Positions 1 to 6,925 of a DNA stretch of 13,636 nucleotides are shown here, one piece after another. Positions within the stretch are counted from its first letter, which is position 1. Every line of letters starts with the position of its first letter. The notes under the pieces were generated by a model. The model did not search any database and was not told the DNA's origin. It worked only from the letters and a program-made list of their open reading frames with translations. Position numbers and translations under genes: made by a program. The DNA comes from an uncultured Burkholderiales bacterium (GTDB lineage: Bacteria > Pseudomonadota > Gammaproteobacteria > Burkholderiales > Burkholderiaceae_C), in the NCBI GenBank assembly GCA_903856995.1, contig CAIODK010000115.1, forward strand, positions 1 to 13,636, in the 5' to 3' direction.

Positions 1-965
1 ACCAATTGGTGCCATTCAAATACAAATGGGCTTGGGAAAAATACCTTGCAACCTGCGCCAACCACTGGATGCCGCAAGAAGTGAACATGACCCGTGACAT
101 TGCGTTGTGGAAAGACCCCAATGGCTTGACGGAAGACGAGCGTCGTTTGATCAAACGTAACCTTGGCTTTTTCGTGACCGCCGATTCATTGGCAGCCAAT
201 AACATCGTGTTGGGCACCTACCGCCACATCACCGCACCTGAGTGCCGCCAGTTCTTGCTGCGCCAGGCATTTGAAGAAGCGATCCACACACACGCCTACC
301 AGTACATCGTTGAATCGTTAGGCTTGGACGAGTCTGAAATTTTCAACGCGTACCACGAAGTCAAATCGATCCGAGACAAAGACGAGTTCTTGATTCCGTT
401 CATTGACGCGATCATGGACCCCCACTTCGTGACTGGCACGCCAGAAGCAGACCAAACGCTTCTGAAATCATTGATCGTGTTCGCTTGCTTGATGGAAGGC
501 TTGTTCTTCTACGTGGGCTTCACACAAATCTTGGCCCTAGGTCGCCAAAACAAGATGACGGGCGCTGCCGAGCAGTACCAATACATCTTGCGTGACGAAT
601 CCATGCACTGCAACTTTGGCATCGACTTGATCAATCAGATCAAGCTCGAAAATCCGCATCTGTGGACACTCGAGTTCAAAGAAGAGATCAAAGCGCTGTT
701 CATGCACGCCGTTGAGCTCGAATACCGATATGCAGAAGACACCATGCCACGTGGCGTGCTGGGCTTGAATGCATCGATGTTCAAAGGTTACTTGCGCTAC
801 ATCGCCAACCGCCGCGCGACACAAATCGGTTTGGAAGCCCTGTTCCCCAACGAAGAAAATCCGTTCCCTTGGATGAGCGAGATGATCGACCTCAAAAAAG
901 AACGTAACTTCTTTGAAACCCGAGTCATTGAGTACCAATCTGGTGGTGCTCTGTCTTGGGATTGA
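1..965 (+). CDS. nrdB: Ribonucleoside-diphosphate reductase subunit beta, 5'-truncated by the window edge
   Basis: Small (R2) subunit of class I ribonucleotide reductase. It houses the di-iron centre and tyrosyl radical that let the NrdA subunit reduce ribonucleotides to deoxyribonucleotides in the cytoplasm. The frame is already open at base 1 and the TTG at position 6 is probably not the true start, so the N-terminus is outside. Counting from that TTG, the iron ligands match the family: D60, E91 and H94 (in EAIH), E164, and E198/H201 (in RDESMH). The radical tyrosine corresponds to Y98 in EAIHTHAY. The C-terminal tail ends in ALSWD, the kind of flexible tail that docks into NrdA. About 320 residues are present, roughly 85% of a usual NrdB. 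NrdA would be expected upstream, outside the window. The identification is secure; only the 5' end is missing. Confidence 0.96.
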   Translation, partial: QLVPFKYKWAWEKYLATCANHWMPQEVNMTRDIALWKDPNGLTEDERRLIKRNLGFFVTADSLAANNIVLGTYRHITAPECRQFLLRQAFEEAIHTHAYQYIVESLGLDESEIFNAYHEVKSIRDKDEFLIPFIDAIMDPHFVTGTPEADQTLLKSLIVFACLMEGLFFYVGFTQILALGRQNKMTGAAEQYQYILRDESMHCNFGIDLINQIKLENPHLWTLEFKEEIKALFMHAVELEYRYAEDTMPRGVLGLNASMFKGYLRYIANRRATQIGLEALFPNEENPFPWMSEMIDLKKERNFFETRVIEYQSGGALSWD

Positions 966-1048
966 TGGCTTAAACACACACATGTCACCTCATTTGTTCA
1001 CCACGCCAACAAACATCCGCTCTCGAGATGTTGTGGTGGACGCACCCT

Positions 1049-1084
1049 GTTCATGGGGTTGGACCCGGGTCCAGCGCCATGAAT
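1049..1084. repeat. Long dyad (near-perfect inverted repeat) downstream of nrdB
   Basis: The two halves are centred between 1066 and 1067. The core TGGACCCGGGTCCA (1060-1073) is a perfect 14-bp palindrome, and the symmetry continues outward through TCATGG (1051-1056) / CCATGA (1077-1082) with one mismatch (1057/1076) and two G-T pairs. As RNA this would be a stem of about 16 pairs right after the nrdB stop codon. No T-run follows immediately, so it is either a 3'-end stabilising hairpin, part of a composite terminator, or a protein-binding site upstream of the histone gene. The dyad is seen directly; its role is inference. Confidence 0.6.
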
Positions 1085-1086
1085 CG

Positions 1087-1120
1087 CTTTGCGCACAAAA
1101 ACCAGTGCAAAGTGTTTTTC
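1087..1120 (+). terminator. Candidate intrinsic terminator of nrdB
   Basis: CTTT (1087-1090) and GCAC (1093-1096) pair with GTGC (1105-1108) and AAAG (1109-1112) around an 8-nt loop, with a two-base bulge. TG and five T then follow (1115-1119). It is weaker than the terminator after the histone gene but follows the large dyad directly, and the two together may end the nrdB transcript. Confidence 0.4.
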
Positions 1121-1155
1121 ACCCAATGATCTAAATTCGATCTAGGAGAACAGAA

Positions 1156-1599
1156 ATGGCAACTGCAAAAAAACCGGCCGCTAAAAAGGCCCCTGCAAAG
1201 AAAGCTGTCGCGGCCAAAAAGCCAGCAGCTAAAAAAGTCGCGGCTAAAAAGCCAGCAGCTAAAAAAGTAGCGGCTAAGAAGCCAGCAGCTAAAAAAGTAG
1301 CGGCTAAAAAGCCTGCTGCCAAAAAAGTTGCAGCTAAAAAGCCAGTAGCTAAAAAAGTAGCGGCTAAGAAGCCTGCTGCCAAAAAAGCCGCTGCTAAAAA
1401 GCCTGCTGCAAAGAAAGCTGCTGCTAAAAAAGTAGCTAAGAAAACAGCGGCTAAAAAGCCTGCTGCCAAAAAACCAGCTGCTAAAAAAGCCGCTAAAAAG
1501 CCTGCTGCAAAGAAAGCTGCGAATGCACCCGCTGCCCGCGCACAGACAACGCTGAACCCGCAAGCTGCTTGGCCTTTCCCAACAGCAAGCAAGCCTTAA
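1156..1599 (+). CDS. Histone H1-like, Ala/Lys/Pro-rich DNA-binding protein
   Basis: A very basic 147-residue protein made almost wholly of A, K, P and V, resembling the C-terminal domain of eukaryotic H1 and bacterial relatives such as AlgP/HctB/BpH1. Such proteins bind DNA without sequence specificity and help compact the nucleoid. Residues 19-88 are seven tandem decapeptides of the type AAKKPAAKKV; later repeats are irregular. The tail from about residue 123 is different: low in lysine, ending LNPQAAWPFPTASKP, which I recall as a conserved ending of this protein in Burkholderiales. A good ribosome site (AGGAG, 1144-1148) stands before the ATG at 1156. The gene is alone between the nrdB terminator region and its own strong terminator, so it is probably monocistronic. 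Repeat number is likely to vary among strains. Family assignment is confident; the exact physiological role is not shown by the sequence. Confidence 0.9.
   Translation: MATAKKPAAKKAPAKKAVAAKKPAAKKVAAKKPAAKKVAAKKPAAKKVAAKKPAAKKVAAKKPVAKKVAAKKPAAKKAAAKKPAAKKAAAKKVAKKTAAKKPAAKKPAAKKAAKKPAAKKAANAPAARAQTTLNPQAAWPFPTASKP
1210..1419 (+). repeat. Seven tandem 30-bp coding repeats in the histone-like gene
   Basis: Each 30-bp unit encodes a decapeptide of the type AAKKPAAKKV. Copies differ mainly at third positions (GTC/GTA/GTT, CCA/CCT, AAA/AAG), with one A-to-V change in the fifth copy and V-to-A in the last two. The alternation of synonymous codons between units shows the repeats are not all recent duplications, yet the near-identity of copies 1-4 would permit slippage or unequal exchange. 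Confidence 0.85.
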
Positions 1600-1635
1600 T
1601 CTTCACTGATCAAGGCTGCGGTTTACCGTTAGCTC

Positions 1636-1667
1636 AAGCCCGATGCCGCAAGGCCTCGGGCTTTTTC
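1636..1667 (+). terminator. Strong intrinsic terminator after the histone-like gene
   Basis: AAGCCCGA (1636-1643) pairs with TCGGGCTT (1656-1663). Inside, GCC and GGC close a GCAA tetraloop across one T/C mismatch, and a T-run (1662-1666) follows. It lies 37 bp past the histone gene stop and overlaps the region just upstream of yggU. Confidence 0.9.
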
Positions 1668-1678
1668 TTCACCCCTCT

Positions 1679-1987
1679 ATGACGCTACCTGACGTTCCTT
1701 ATCTCCGTCTTGAAAAAACAGGCGACGTGATCGTGGATATTCACGTCATCCCCAACGCCTCGCGCACACAAGCCGATGGCTTGCATGACGGGGCATTACG
1801 TGTGCGCCTGCATGCGCCTCCTGTCGATGGGAAAGCCAACGTAGCGCTCATGGCTTGGTTGGCAGACGAATTGGGGCTCGCCAAACGAAATGTTGAACTG
1901 ATCCGAGGTCAAGCATCCAAAAGAAAACAGCTGCGGGTCAGTGCAGCTGTTTGCGCCAAAGCCAACTGGTCGGCTTTAGAAAAATAA
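1679..1987 (+). CDS. yggU: YggU family (DUF167 / UPF0235) protein
   Basis: A small 102-residue protein of the DUF167/UPF0235 family. The diagnostic stretch is present: IPNASRT near residue 27, VRLHAPPVDGKAN around residues 48-60, and GQASKRKQLRV near residues 80-90. Members are compact alpha/beta proteins of unresolved biochemical role. An in-frame ATG at 1643 would add 12 residues, but it sits inside the terminator hairpin, so ATG 1679 is preferred; no clear Shine-Dalgarno sequence precedes it. The start is only about 12 bases past the terminator T-run, so expression would need readthrough or a promoter I cannot see. The gene converges on the PfkB kinase gene with a 22-bp gap. Family assignment is strong, the start moderately so. 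Confidence 0.88.
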   Translation: MTLPDVPYLRLEKTGDVIVDIHVIPNASRTQADGLHDGALRVRLHAPPVDGKANVALMAWLADELGLAKRNVELIRGQASKRKQLRVSAAVCAKANWSALEK

Positions 1988-2016
1988 AACGCTCAAGGCG
2001 CAAGCCCCTTTAAGCG
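1981..2016 (-). terminator. Terminator of the minus-strand acc/prmA/PfkB run
   Basis: Read on the minus strand, CGCTTAAAGG (2016-2007) pairs with CCTTGAGCG (1998-1990) through one G-U pair and one bulged A. TTTTATTTT follows. The 5' arm overlaps the kinase stop codon. This placement between convergent genes is what a terminator for the long minus-strand operon would need. Confidence 0.6.
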
Positions 2017-2909
2017 ATGACCAACCCGTCGACGTTGTAGTTCTGGGGCCCACGCTGAGCAATCTTGAGCGCACCTACTTGGTTGCCCAATGCCGCGCAT
2101 TTCGCGAGTGACCATCCTTGCTCTAAACCAAACAACAAGGCACCGCGCCATGCATCGCCACAACCCGTCGGATCCACAACGGCAGTCGCTTTAACAGGCG
2201 GCACCAGAGTTTTCTGACCGTCTACCCACACCTCACAACCTTCAGCGCCCAAGGTAACGACCAAGCCTTGTACGCGACGTGAAATGTCTGCATGGGTCAT
2301 GCCCGTACGGTCGCTCAACATCTTGCCTTCGTAGTCATTCACCGTTACCCACGTGGCTTGGTCAATAAAGCGCGCCAAATCGGCACCGTCAAACATCGGC
2401 AAACCTTGACCTGGATCGAAGACGAACGGAATGTCAGCTGCATTGAATTGCTCAGCATGCTGAAGCATGGCGTCGCGCCCATCTGGCGAGATGATGCCAA
2501 GGTTGATATCTGATCGTTTTTCAATCTTCGTGATGTGCGCTTGCATCATCGCCCCAGGGTGAAAGGCCGTGATTTGGTTGTTGTCATGATCGGTCATGAT
2601 CATGGCTTGCGCGGTGTACGTGTCTTGCACTTGGCGCACGTACTCGGTCGAGATGCCCAGACTCGTCAAACGGTGGAGATAGTCAGAGGCATCAGTCCCT
2701 AAGGTCGCCATCGGCAAAGGCGTACCGCCTAGCGCTTTCAAACTGAACGCAATGTTGCCTGCACATCCACCAAAGTCGCGGCGTAACGCTGGGACTAAGA
2801 ACGAGACGTTCAAGATGTGCAGCTGATCAGGCAAGATCTGCTCCGCAAATCGACCTTCAAAGTCCATGATGGTGTCGAACGCGAGCGAGCCGCAAATCAG
2901 CGATGCCAT
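2010..2909 (-). CDS. PfkB-family carbohydrate/nucleoside kinase
   Basis: A cytoplasmic ATP-dependent kinase of the PfkB/ribokinase superfamily, 299 residues, full length for the family. The N-terminal sugar-binding glycine signature is seen as GGCAGN (47-52). The C-terminal signature DPTGCGDAWRG (246-256) carries the anion-hole GCGD with D252 as the expected catalytic base. Homologues in related bacteria are often named adenosine kinase or simply carbohydrate kinase; the sequence alone does not settle the phosphate acceptor. It is the last gene of the minus-strand run, 18 bp after the DUF3426 gene, and ends in a terminator. A weak AAAG-type ribosome site precedes the ATG at 2909. Confidence 0.88.
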   Translation of the reverse strand: MASLICGSLAFDTIMDFEGRFAEQILPDQLHILNVSFLVPALRRDFGGCAGNIAFSLKALGGTPLPMATLGTDASDYLHRLTSLGISTEYVRQVQDTYTAQAMIMTDHDNNQITAFHPGAMMQAHITKIEKRSDINLGIISPDGRDAMLQHAEQFNAADIPFVFDPGQGLPMFDGADLARFIDQATWVTVNDYEGKMLSDRTGMTHADISRRVQGLVVTLGAEGCEVWVDGQKTLVPPVKATAVVDPTGCGDAWRGALLFGLEQGWSLAKCAALGNQVGALKIAQRGPQNYNVDGLVIA

Positions 2910-2927
2910 AGGAAAACTTTCTAGAAA

Positions 2928-3641
2928 TTAAGGGTAAAAAACGAGGGCACGGAAACCAGTGATGCGCTTGCTCACCGTATCGTCCAGCTCAAAGTTCAAG
3001 GTCAAACGTACATCCCTCAAGGCCGGTACGTGGTCTTTGGCAGACAAGTCATCAACCGTGAACACACGGCGCACCAAGACTTGATCTTGCAAGTCAATGA
3101 GGCTCAATTCCAAAGCAGGCATCGCCACCGGATGGTGTTGCGTGTTTTTCAAACGCAACTTCACAAGATAGCCACCGTCTGGGTTTTCGGTAAAGCTACT
3201 GCTTTCAATCAGCACCGCTTCTGGCTCGCGGGGCCAAGTGACTTCGCAACCACACAAAGCGGACAACACAGGGCGCAGTGCCGGCTCTTGCGCCGCTAGC
3301 CAATGGCGTTGCAATATCAGCAACTGCCAAAGCAAGCACAACGTCAACAAGACGACGCCCGCAACCCAAGTCCACAAGCGTGGCTGTTGACGAGGCATCA
3401 TTTCCAACTTGGGGGTGCTTTCACGGCCCGCAGAAACTGCTGACATGGCGGCTCTGAACAAAGCCGGTGCATCTGCACTCGGGGTTGGTACAGGCGCCGT
3501 CTGAGGTGTAGCCTCAAAATAGAGATGCGCCTCAAACACATGCGAACACCGACCGCACCGCACCCACCCTTTGGCCAGCTCAAGCTGTTGGGGCGATACC
3601 TTGAAGGCGGTCTCGCATTGGGGGCAGTGGGTGATTTTCAT
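2928..3641 (-). CDS. Zinc-ribbon, DUF3426 single-pass membrane protein
   Basis: A 237-residue protein with three parts. Residues 3-37 form an MJ0042-type zinc ribbon (C6, C9, C29, C32 as two CxxC pairs). Residues about 40-88 are a low-complexity Pro/Ala linker. One membrane segment at about 91-111 (WTWVAGVVLLTLCLLWQLLIL in outline) precedes a DUF3426 domain with beta-rich character. The orientation is probably cytoplasmic ribbon and periplasmic DUF3426 domain. The function of this family is unknown. The start codon shares its A with the prmA stop (TGATG), pointing to translational coupling, and the gene regularly follows prmA in Burkholderiales as far as I recall. The architecture is clear; no biochemical role can be assigned. 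Confidence 0.88.
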   Translation of the reverse strand: MKITHCPQCETAFKVSPQQLELAKGWVRCGRCSHVFEAHLYFEATPQTAPVPTPSADAPALFRAAMSAVSAGRESTPKLEMMPRQQPRLWTWVAGVVLLTLCLLWQLLILQRHWLAAQEPALRPVLSALCGCEVTWPREPEAVLIESSSFTENPDGGYLVKLRLKNTQHHPVAMPALELSLIDLQDQVLVRRVFTVDDLSAKDHVPALRDVRLTLNFELDDTVSKRITGFRALVFYP

Positions 3642-4522
3642 CAGCAGTGGGCGGTCATCAAAATCCAGCCATCTTCAGAGTCGCTCACTTGCAAAGTGCA
3701 ATACGGCGCATACGCGTCTTTGAGCTCCTGGGCTTGTCGCTCAAGGATACCCGCTAACACCAAGTGTCCGCCAGCATCCACATGACCGCGCAACAGCGGT
3801 GCCAGAACTTTCAAGGGTGTCGCCAATATATTGGCCAGCACCGTTTGGTAGTGCCCTGTCGCTTTGTCAGGCAAGCCCGCATTGAGACGCACGTTGTTGG
3901 CATCGGCATTGAGGACGGTCGCGGTCACTGCAGCCGTATCAATGTCCACAGCATCAACCGTGACCGCGCCATGCATCGCTGCGCCAATCGCCAAGATGCC
4001 AGAGCCACAACCGTAATCGAGTACGCGTTGGTTTCGCACATCGTGGGTGGCAATCCAACGCAAACACATGCGGGTGGTGGGGTGCGTCCCCGTGCCAAAT
4101 GCCAGACCGGGATCGAGGCGGATGACTTGCTTGGCTTGTGCCGGCGGCTCGTGCCAAGTGGGAACAATCCAAAACTCAGGCGTAATCTCTACCGGTGTAA
4201 ATTGCGACTGCGTCAACCGCACCCAATCTTGATCCGCCACGGGTTGAATCCCCAACACGTCGCTGGTCGCAAAAAAGTCTTGCAACGTCAGCAAGTGCGA
4301 TGCGTCTTGCGCCACGGTTTGCTCCGCAAACAAGGCCACGATGCGTGAACGCTTCCAACCTTCTTTAGGCGGGGGCATGCCGGGCTCGCCAAACAAAGCT
4401 TGCTCAGCATCGGTTTGTGCATCCGCGTCTTCGACGGACACACTCAACGCGTCAAGTGCATCCAATGCCTCGCAAACAGCTTCAACGCTGTCTTCGGGGC
4501 ACATCAGTCGCAGTTCAAACAT
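3641..4522 (-). CDS. prmA: Ribosomal protein L11 methyltransferase
   Basis: A cytoplasmic SAM-dependent enzyme that trimethylates lysines and the N-terminus of ribosomal protein L11. The predicted 293-residue protein matches family length. It has an N-terminal L11-recognition domain, the linker LDPGLAFGTGTHPTT (about 136-150), the SAM-binding glycine motif LDYGCGSG (168-175) and VLANILA (228-234), the motif IV equivalent. An upstream in-frame ATG at 4546 would add eight residues inside accC. I prefer ATG 4522 because it begins with the typical MFELRL and overlaps the accC stop as TGATG. The same overlap recurs at its own stop with the DUF3426 gene. No Shine-Dalgarno is visible, as expected for coupled translation. 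The accC-prmA linkage is a known conserved arrangement. Confidence 0.94.
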   Translation of the reverse strand: MFELRLMCPEDSVEAVCEALDALDALSVSVEDADAQTDAEQALFGEPGMPPPKEGWKRSRIVALFAEQTVAQDASHLLTLQDFFATSDVLGIQPVADQDWVRLTQSQFTPVEITPEFWIVPTWHEPPAQAKQVIRLDPGLAFGTGTHPTTRMCLRWIATHDVRNQRVLDYGCGSGILAIGAAMHGAVTVDAVDIDTAAVTATVLNADANNVRLNAGLPDKATGHYQTVLANILATPLKVLAPLLRGHVDAGGHLVLAGILERQAQELKDAYAPYCTLQVSDSEDGWILMTAHC

Positions 4523-5871
4523 CAGCGCTTGTGAGCAGCGAGCCACTCTTCCAAGTAATGGATGTTGGTGCCACCGGCGATGAACTTGGCGTCCACCATC
4601 AACTCGCGATGCAGTGGAATGTTGGTATTGATACCTTCCACAACGGTCTCGGCCAAGGCCGTACGCATGCGTGCCAAAGCTTCGTCGCGCGTGTCACCAT
4701 GCGTGATGATCTTGCCAATCATCGAATCGTAATTTGGTGGCACGTAGTAGTTGGTGTAAATGTGTGAGTCCACACGCACACCAGGACCGCCGGGCGCGTG
4801 CCACATGGTGATGCGGCCAGGCGACGGGGTGAACTTGAACGGATCTTCTGCATTGATACGGCATTCAAACGAATGACCACGCACTTGAACGTCGCGTTGC
4901 GTGAAAGGCAACTTAAGGCCAGCCGCCACCATGATTTGTGTCTTCACGATGTCGATGCCGGTGATGTACTCGGTCACGGGATGTTCGACCTGTACACGGG
5001 TGTTCATCTCAATGAAATAGAACTCGCCGTTCTCATACAAGAACTCAAACGTGCCCGCACCGCGGTAGTTAATCCGTTTACAGGCTGCCGCACAACGCTC
5101 ACCAATCTTCTCGATCAATTTGCGGGGAATGCCTGGTGCCGGCGCTTCTTCAATCACTTTTTGGTGACGACGTTGCATCGAACAATCACGCTCGCCCAGA
5201 TAAACGGCATTCTTATGCTTGTCAGCCAAGATTTGAATTTCAATATGCCGTGGGTTCTGGAGGTACTTCTCCATGTACACCGCTGGGTTGCCAAAGATAG
5301 ATCCGGCCTCAGCCTTGGTCATCGCTACGGCATTGATCAAGGCAGCTTCGGTATGCACCACACGCATGCCACGACCACCACCACCGCCTGCGGCTTTGAT
5401 GATCACGGGGTAGCCCACGCTCTTAGCAATGCGTTTGATGGCGACTGGATCGTCCGGCAACTCGCCCTCAGAGCCAGGCACGCAAGGAACGCCCGCTTTG
5501 ATCATGGCTTGTTTGGCCGACACCTTGTCGCCCATCATGCGAATCGATTCAGCGGTGGGGCCAATGAATTGGAAACCACTTTTTTCAACGCGTTCGGCAA
5601 AATCAGCGTTTTCGCTCATGAAACCGTAGCCAGGGTGAATGGCTTCAGAGTCTGTCACTTCCGCCGCCGCAATGATGGCGGGCATGTTGAGATAGCTCAG
5701 GGGAGACGCGGCTGGACCGATACACACAGCCTCGTCTGCCAACTTGATGTACTTGGCTTCGCGGTCGGCTTCGGAATACACCATCACCGCTTTGACACCC
5801 AGTTCGCGGCAGGCGCGTTGAATGCGCAAGGCGATTTCGCCACGATTGGCGATCAGGATTTTTTTAAACAT
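4522..5871 (-). CDS. accC: Acetyl-CoA carboxylase, biotin carboxylase subunit
   Basis: Catalyses the ATP- and bicarbonate-dependent carboxylation of biotin carried on AccB, the first half-reaction of malonyl-CoA formation for fatty-acid synthesis. At 449 residues it equals E. coli AccC in length, and the key residues fall at the same numbers: K116 and K159 (ATP), glycine loop GGGGGRGMR (162-170), metal ligands E276 and E288, N290, R292 and E296 in EMNTRVQVEH. The domain order is biotin-carboxylase N domain, ATP-grasp, C domain. It lies 13 bp after accB and shares its stop with prmA, so accBC-prmA is one transcript. A GC-rich AGGCGGG stands before the ATG. The identification is certain. Confidence 0.98.
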   Translation of the reverse strand: MFKKILIANRGEIALRIQRACRELGVKAVMVYSEADREAKYIKLADEAVCIGPAASPLSYLNMPAIIAAAEVTDSEAIHPGYGFMSENADFAERVEKSGFQFIGPTAESIRMMGDKVSAKQAMIKAGVPCVPGSEGELPDDPVAIKRIAKSVGYPVIIKAAGGGGGRGMRVVHTEAALINAVAMTKAEAGSIFGNPAVYMEKYLQNPRHIEIQILADKHKNAVYLGERDCSMQRRHQKVIEEAPAPGIPRKLIEKIGERCAAACKRINYRGAGTFEFLYENGEFYFIEMNTRVQVEHPVTEYITGIDIVKTQIMVAAGLKLPFTQRDVQVRGHSFECRINAEDPFKFTPSPGRITMWHAPGGPGVRVDSHIYTNYYVPPNYDSMIGKIITHGDTRDEALARMRTALAETVVEGINTNIPLHRELMVDAKFIAGGTNIHYLEEWLAAHKR

Positions 5872-5884
5872 GAAAGCCCGCCTG

Positions 5885-6325
5885 TTATTCGATGATGAGC
5901 AGGGGTGCGCCGTATTCCACAGCCTGGCCGTCCACAGCCAAAATTTGGGTGATGGTGCCTGACTTGTCTGCCTCTATCTCGTTCAAGATCTTCATGGCTT
6001 CAATGATGCAAATGGTGTCACCTTCTTTGACTTGTTGACCCACTTCAGCGAAGGACTTCGCACCAGGGCTAGAGGAACGGTAGAACGTCCCCACCATCGG
6101 CGACTTGACCGTGTGGCCCACAGGCACAGCTTCCACGACAGGTGCGGCAACCACAGGCGCAGGGGCAGCCACCGCAACAGGTGCGGCCATTTGCGTCACC
6201 ATGGCCACAGGCGCTGGTGCACTCTTGACGATACGGACCGTGCCTTCAGCCTCGGTAATTTCGAGTTCTGACACATTGGAGTCGGAGACCAGGTCAATCA
6301 ACGTCTTGAGTTTTCGCAAATCCAT
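5885..6325 (-). CDS. accB: Acetyl-CoA carboxylase, biotin carboxyl carrier protein
   Basis: Carries the biotin that shuttles the carboxyl group between AccC and the AccA/AccD carboxyltransferase. The protein has 146 residues. Residues 1-34 form the conserved N-terminal region (MDLRKLKTLIDLV). An Ala/Pro/Val linker spans about 36-68. The biotinyl domain follows at 72-146, with K112 in EAMKILNEIEAD as the lysine modified by biotin ligase. AAGGTG lies 5 bases before the ATG at 6325 and is a good ribosome site. The 72-bp gap to tlpA contains several symmetric AT-rich repeats (see separate entries), so a promoter or operator specific to accBC may sit there. Confidence 0.97.
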   Translation of the reverse strand: MDLRKLKTLIDLVSDSNVSELEITEAEGTVRIVKSAPAPVAMVTQMAAPVAVAAPAPVVAAPVVEAVPVGHTVKSPMVGTFYRSSSPGAKSFAEVGQQVKEGDTICIIEAMKILNEIEADKSGTITQILAVDGQAVEYGAPLLIIE

Positions 6326-6333
6326 AAGTACAC

Positions 6334-6352
6334 CTTATTTGTTGTAAATAAG
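6334..6352 (-). promoter_or_regulatory. Inverted repeat overlapping the accB ribosome site
   Basis: CTTATTT and AAATAAG form a perfect 7-bp inverted repeat around a 5-nt loop in the accB 5' region. On the minus strand the 3' arm ends within the AAGGTG ribosome site. It could be a weak RNA hairpin masking the site or a binding site for a dimeric regulator. The symmetry is direct observation, the function a guess. Confidence 0.45.
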
Positions 6353-6374
6353 CCTCTAATTTACACCAATTTAC
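6346..6374 (-). promoter_or_regulatory. GTAAAT repeats upstream of accB, possible operator
   Basis: On the minus strand GTAAATT occurs at 6374-6368 and again at 6364-6358, exactly 10 bp apart (one helical turn). An inverted ATTTAC then ends at 6346, giving GTAAAT-N9-ATTTAC. Phased direct copies plus an inverted one resemble a regulator site. The -10-like TAAATT within each copy also makes the area a promoter candidate, but no convincing -35 is seen. Confidence 0.35.
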
Positions 6375-6397
6375 AGACCAATCGTAGGAAATAAAGG

Positions 6398-6925
6398 TCA
6401 GGCCGCCCAGTTTCTGATCTCAACTTCATTCAATTTACCTACTTTTCTGTGAATCAGACGCGCATGGCCATCCAAAACCACCGTGAACGGCAGCCCCCCC
6501 ACATCATTTCCCAATTGCCGGCCCAGCTCTGTGCCCGTCATTCCTGCCAAAGCAACTGGGTATGCCACCGGAAACTGATGCAAAAATTGACGCACTCGGC
6601 TGGGTTGATCAATCGCTAAGCCGACAACTTGCCAGTCACTTGACTTATTTTGACGGTAAAAGGCATCAATTAAAGGCATTTCCTCAATGCAAGGGGTACA
6701 CCAAGTGGCCCAGAAGTTGATAACCAACGGGCGGCCTTGAAAGTCAGACATGCGCAGCAACTCGCCATTTGGCGTGTCGAATTCCGTCGCCCACAGCGCT
6801 TGCATCGCCTCAGCTGAAAAGGCATCCACATCCCCACGCTTCCAAGCGACGCCAATGCCTGCCAATGCAGCCAATGCGGCCACGCCGGCATACATGGCTG
6901 CACGCTTATTTACATTAAATGTCAT
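6398..6925 (-). CDS. TlpA/ResA-type membrane-anchored thioredoxin
   Basis: A 175-residue disulfide oxidoreductase of the TlpA/ResA/DsbE class. Residues about 11-28 form a hydrophobic N-terminal anchor or uncleaved signal preceded by lysine and arginine, placing the thioredoxin domain in the periplasm. The active site is WCTPC (C76, C79) after INFWAT, and the cis-proline is P146 in GGLPFTVV. Such proteins reduce specific periplasmic disulfides, for example in cytochrome c or copper-site assembly; the substrate cannot be read from the sequence. The start overlaps the upstream gene's stop (ATGA), with an excellent AAGGGG ribosome site inside that gene's last codons. No terminator separates it from accB. 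Confidence 0.9.
   Translation of the reverse strand: MTFNVNKRAAMYAGVAALAALAGIGVAWKRGDVDAFSAEAMQALWATEFDTPNGELLRMSDFQGRPLVINFWATWCTPCIEEMPLIDAFYRQNKSSDWQVVGLAIDQPSRVRQFLHQFPVAYPVALAGMTGTELGRQLGNDVGGLPFTVVLDGHARLIHRKVGKLNEVEIRNWAA

Noticed and set aside
1128..1144. Two GATCTA copies 11 bp apart just before the histone-gene ribosome site
   Set aside because: The repeats are too short to separate from chance, and no wider symmetry supports a regulatory role.
1051..1592. Two long minus-strand frames opposite the histone-like gene, rich in Phe, Ala, Leu and Ser
   Set aside because: They are the complements of Lys/Ala repeat codons, which avoid stops on the other strand; they are low complexity with no family match.
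1643..1678. ATG 1643 as the yggU start
   Set aside because: It lies inside the terminator hairpin of the preceding gene, and the added residues do not resemble the family N-terminus.
4798..5895. 365-codon open frame on the plus strand opposite accC and the 3' end of accB
   Set aside because: It is a shadow of well-identified accC. The peptide is rich in His, Arg and Thr with no recognisable domain, and no ribosome site supports it.
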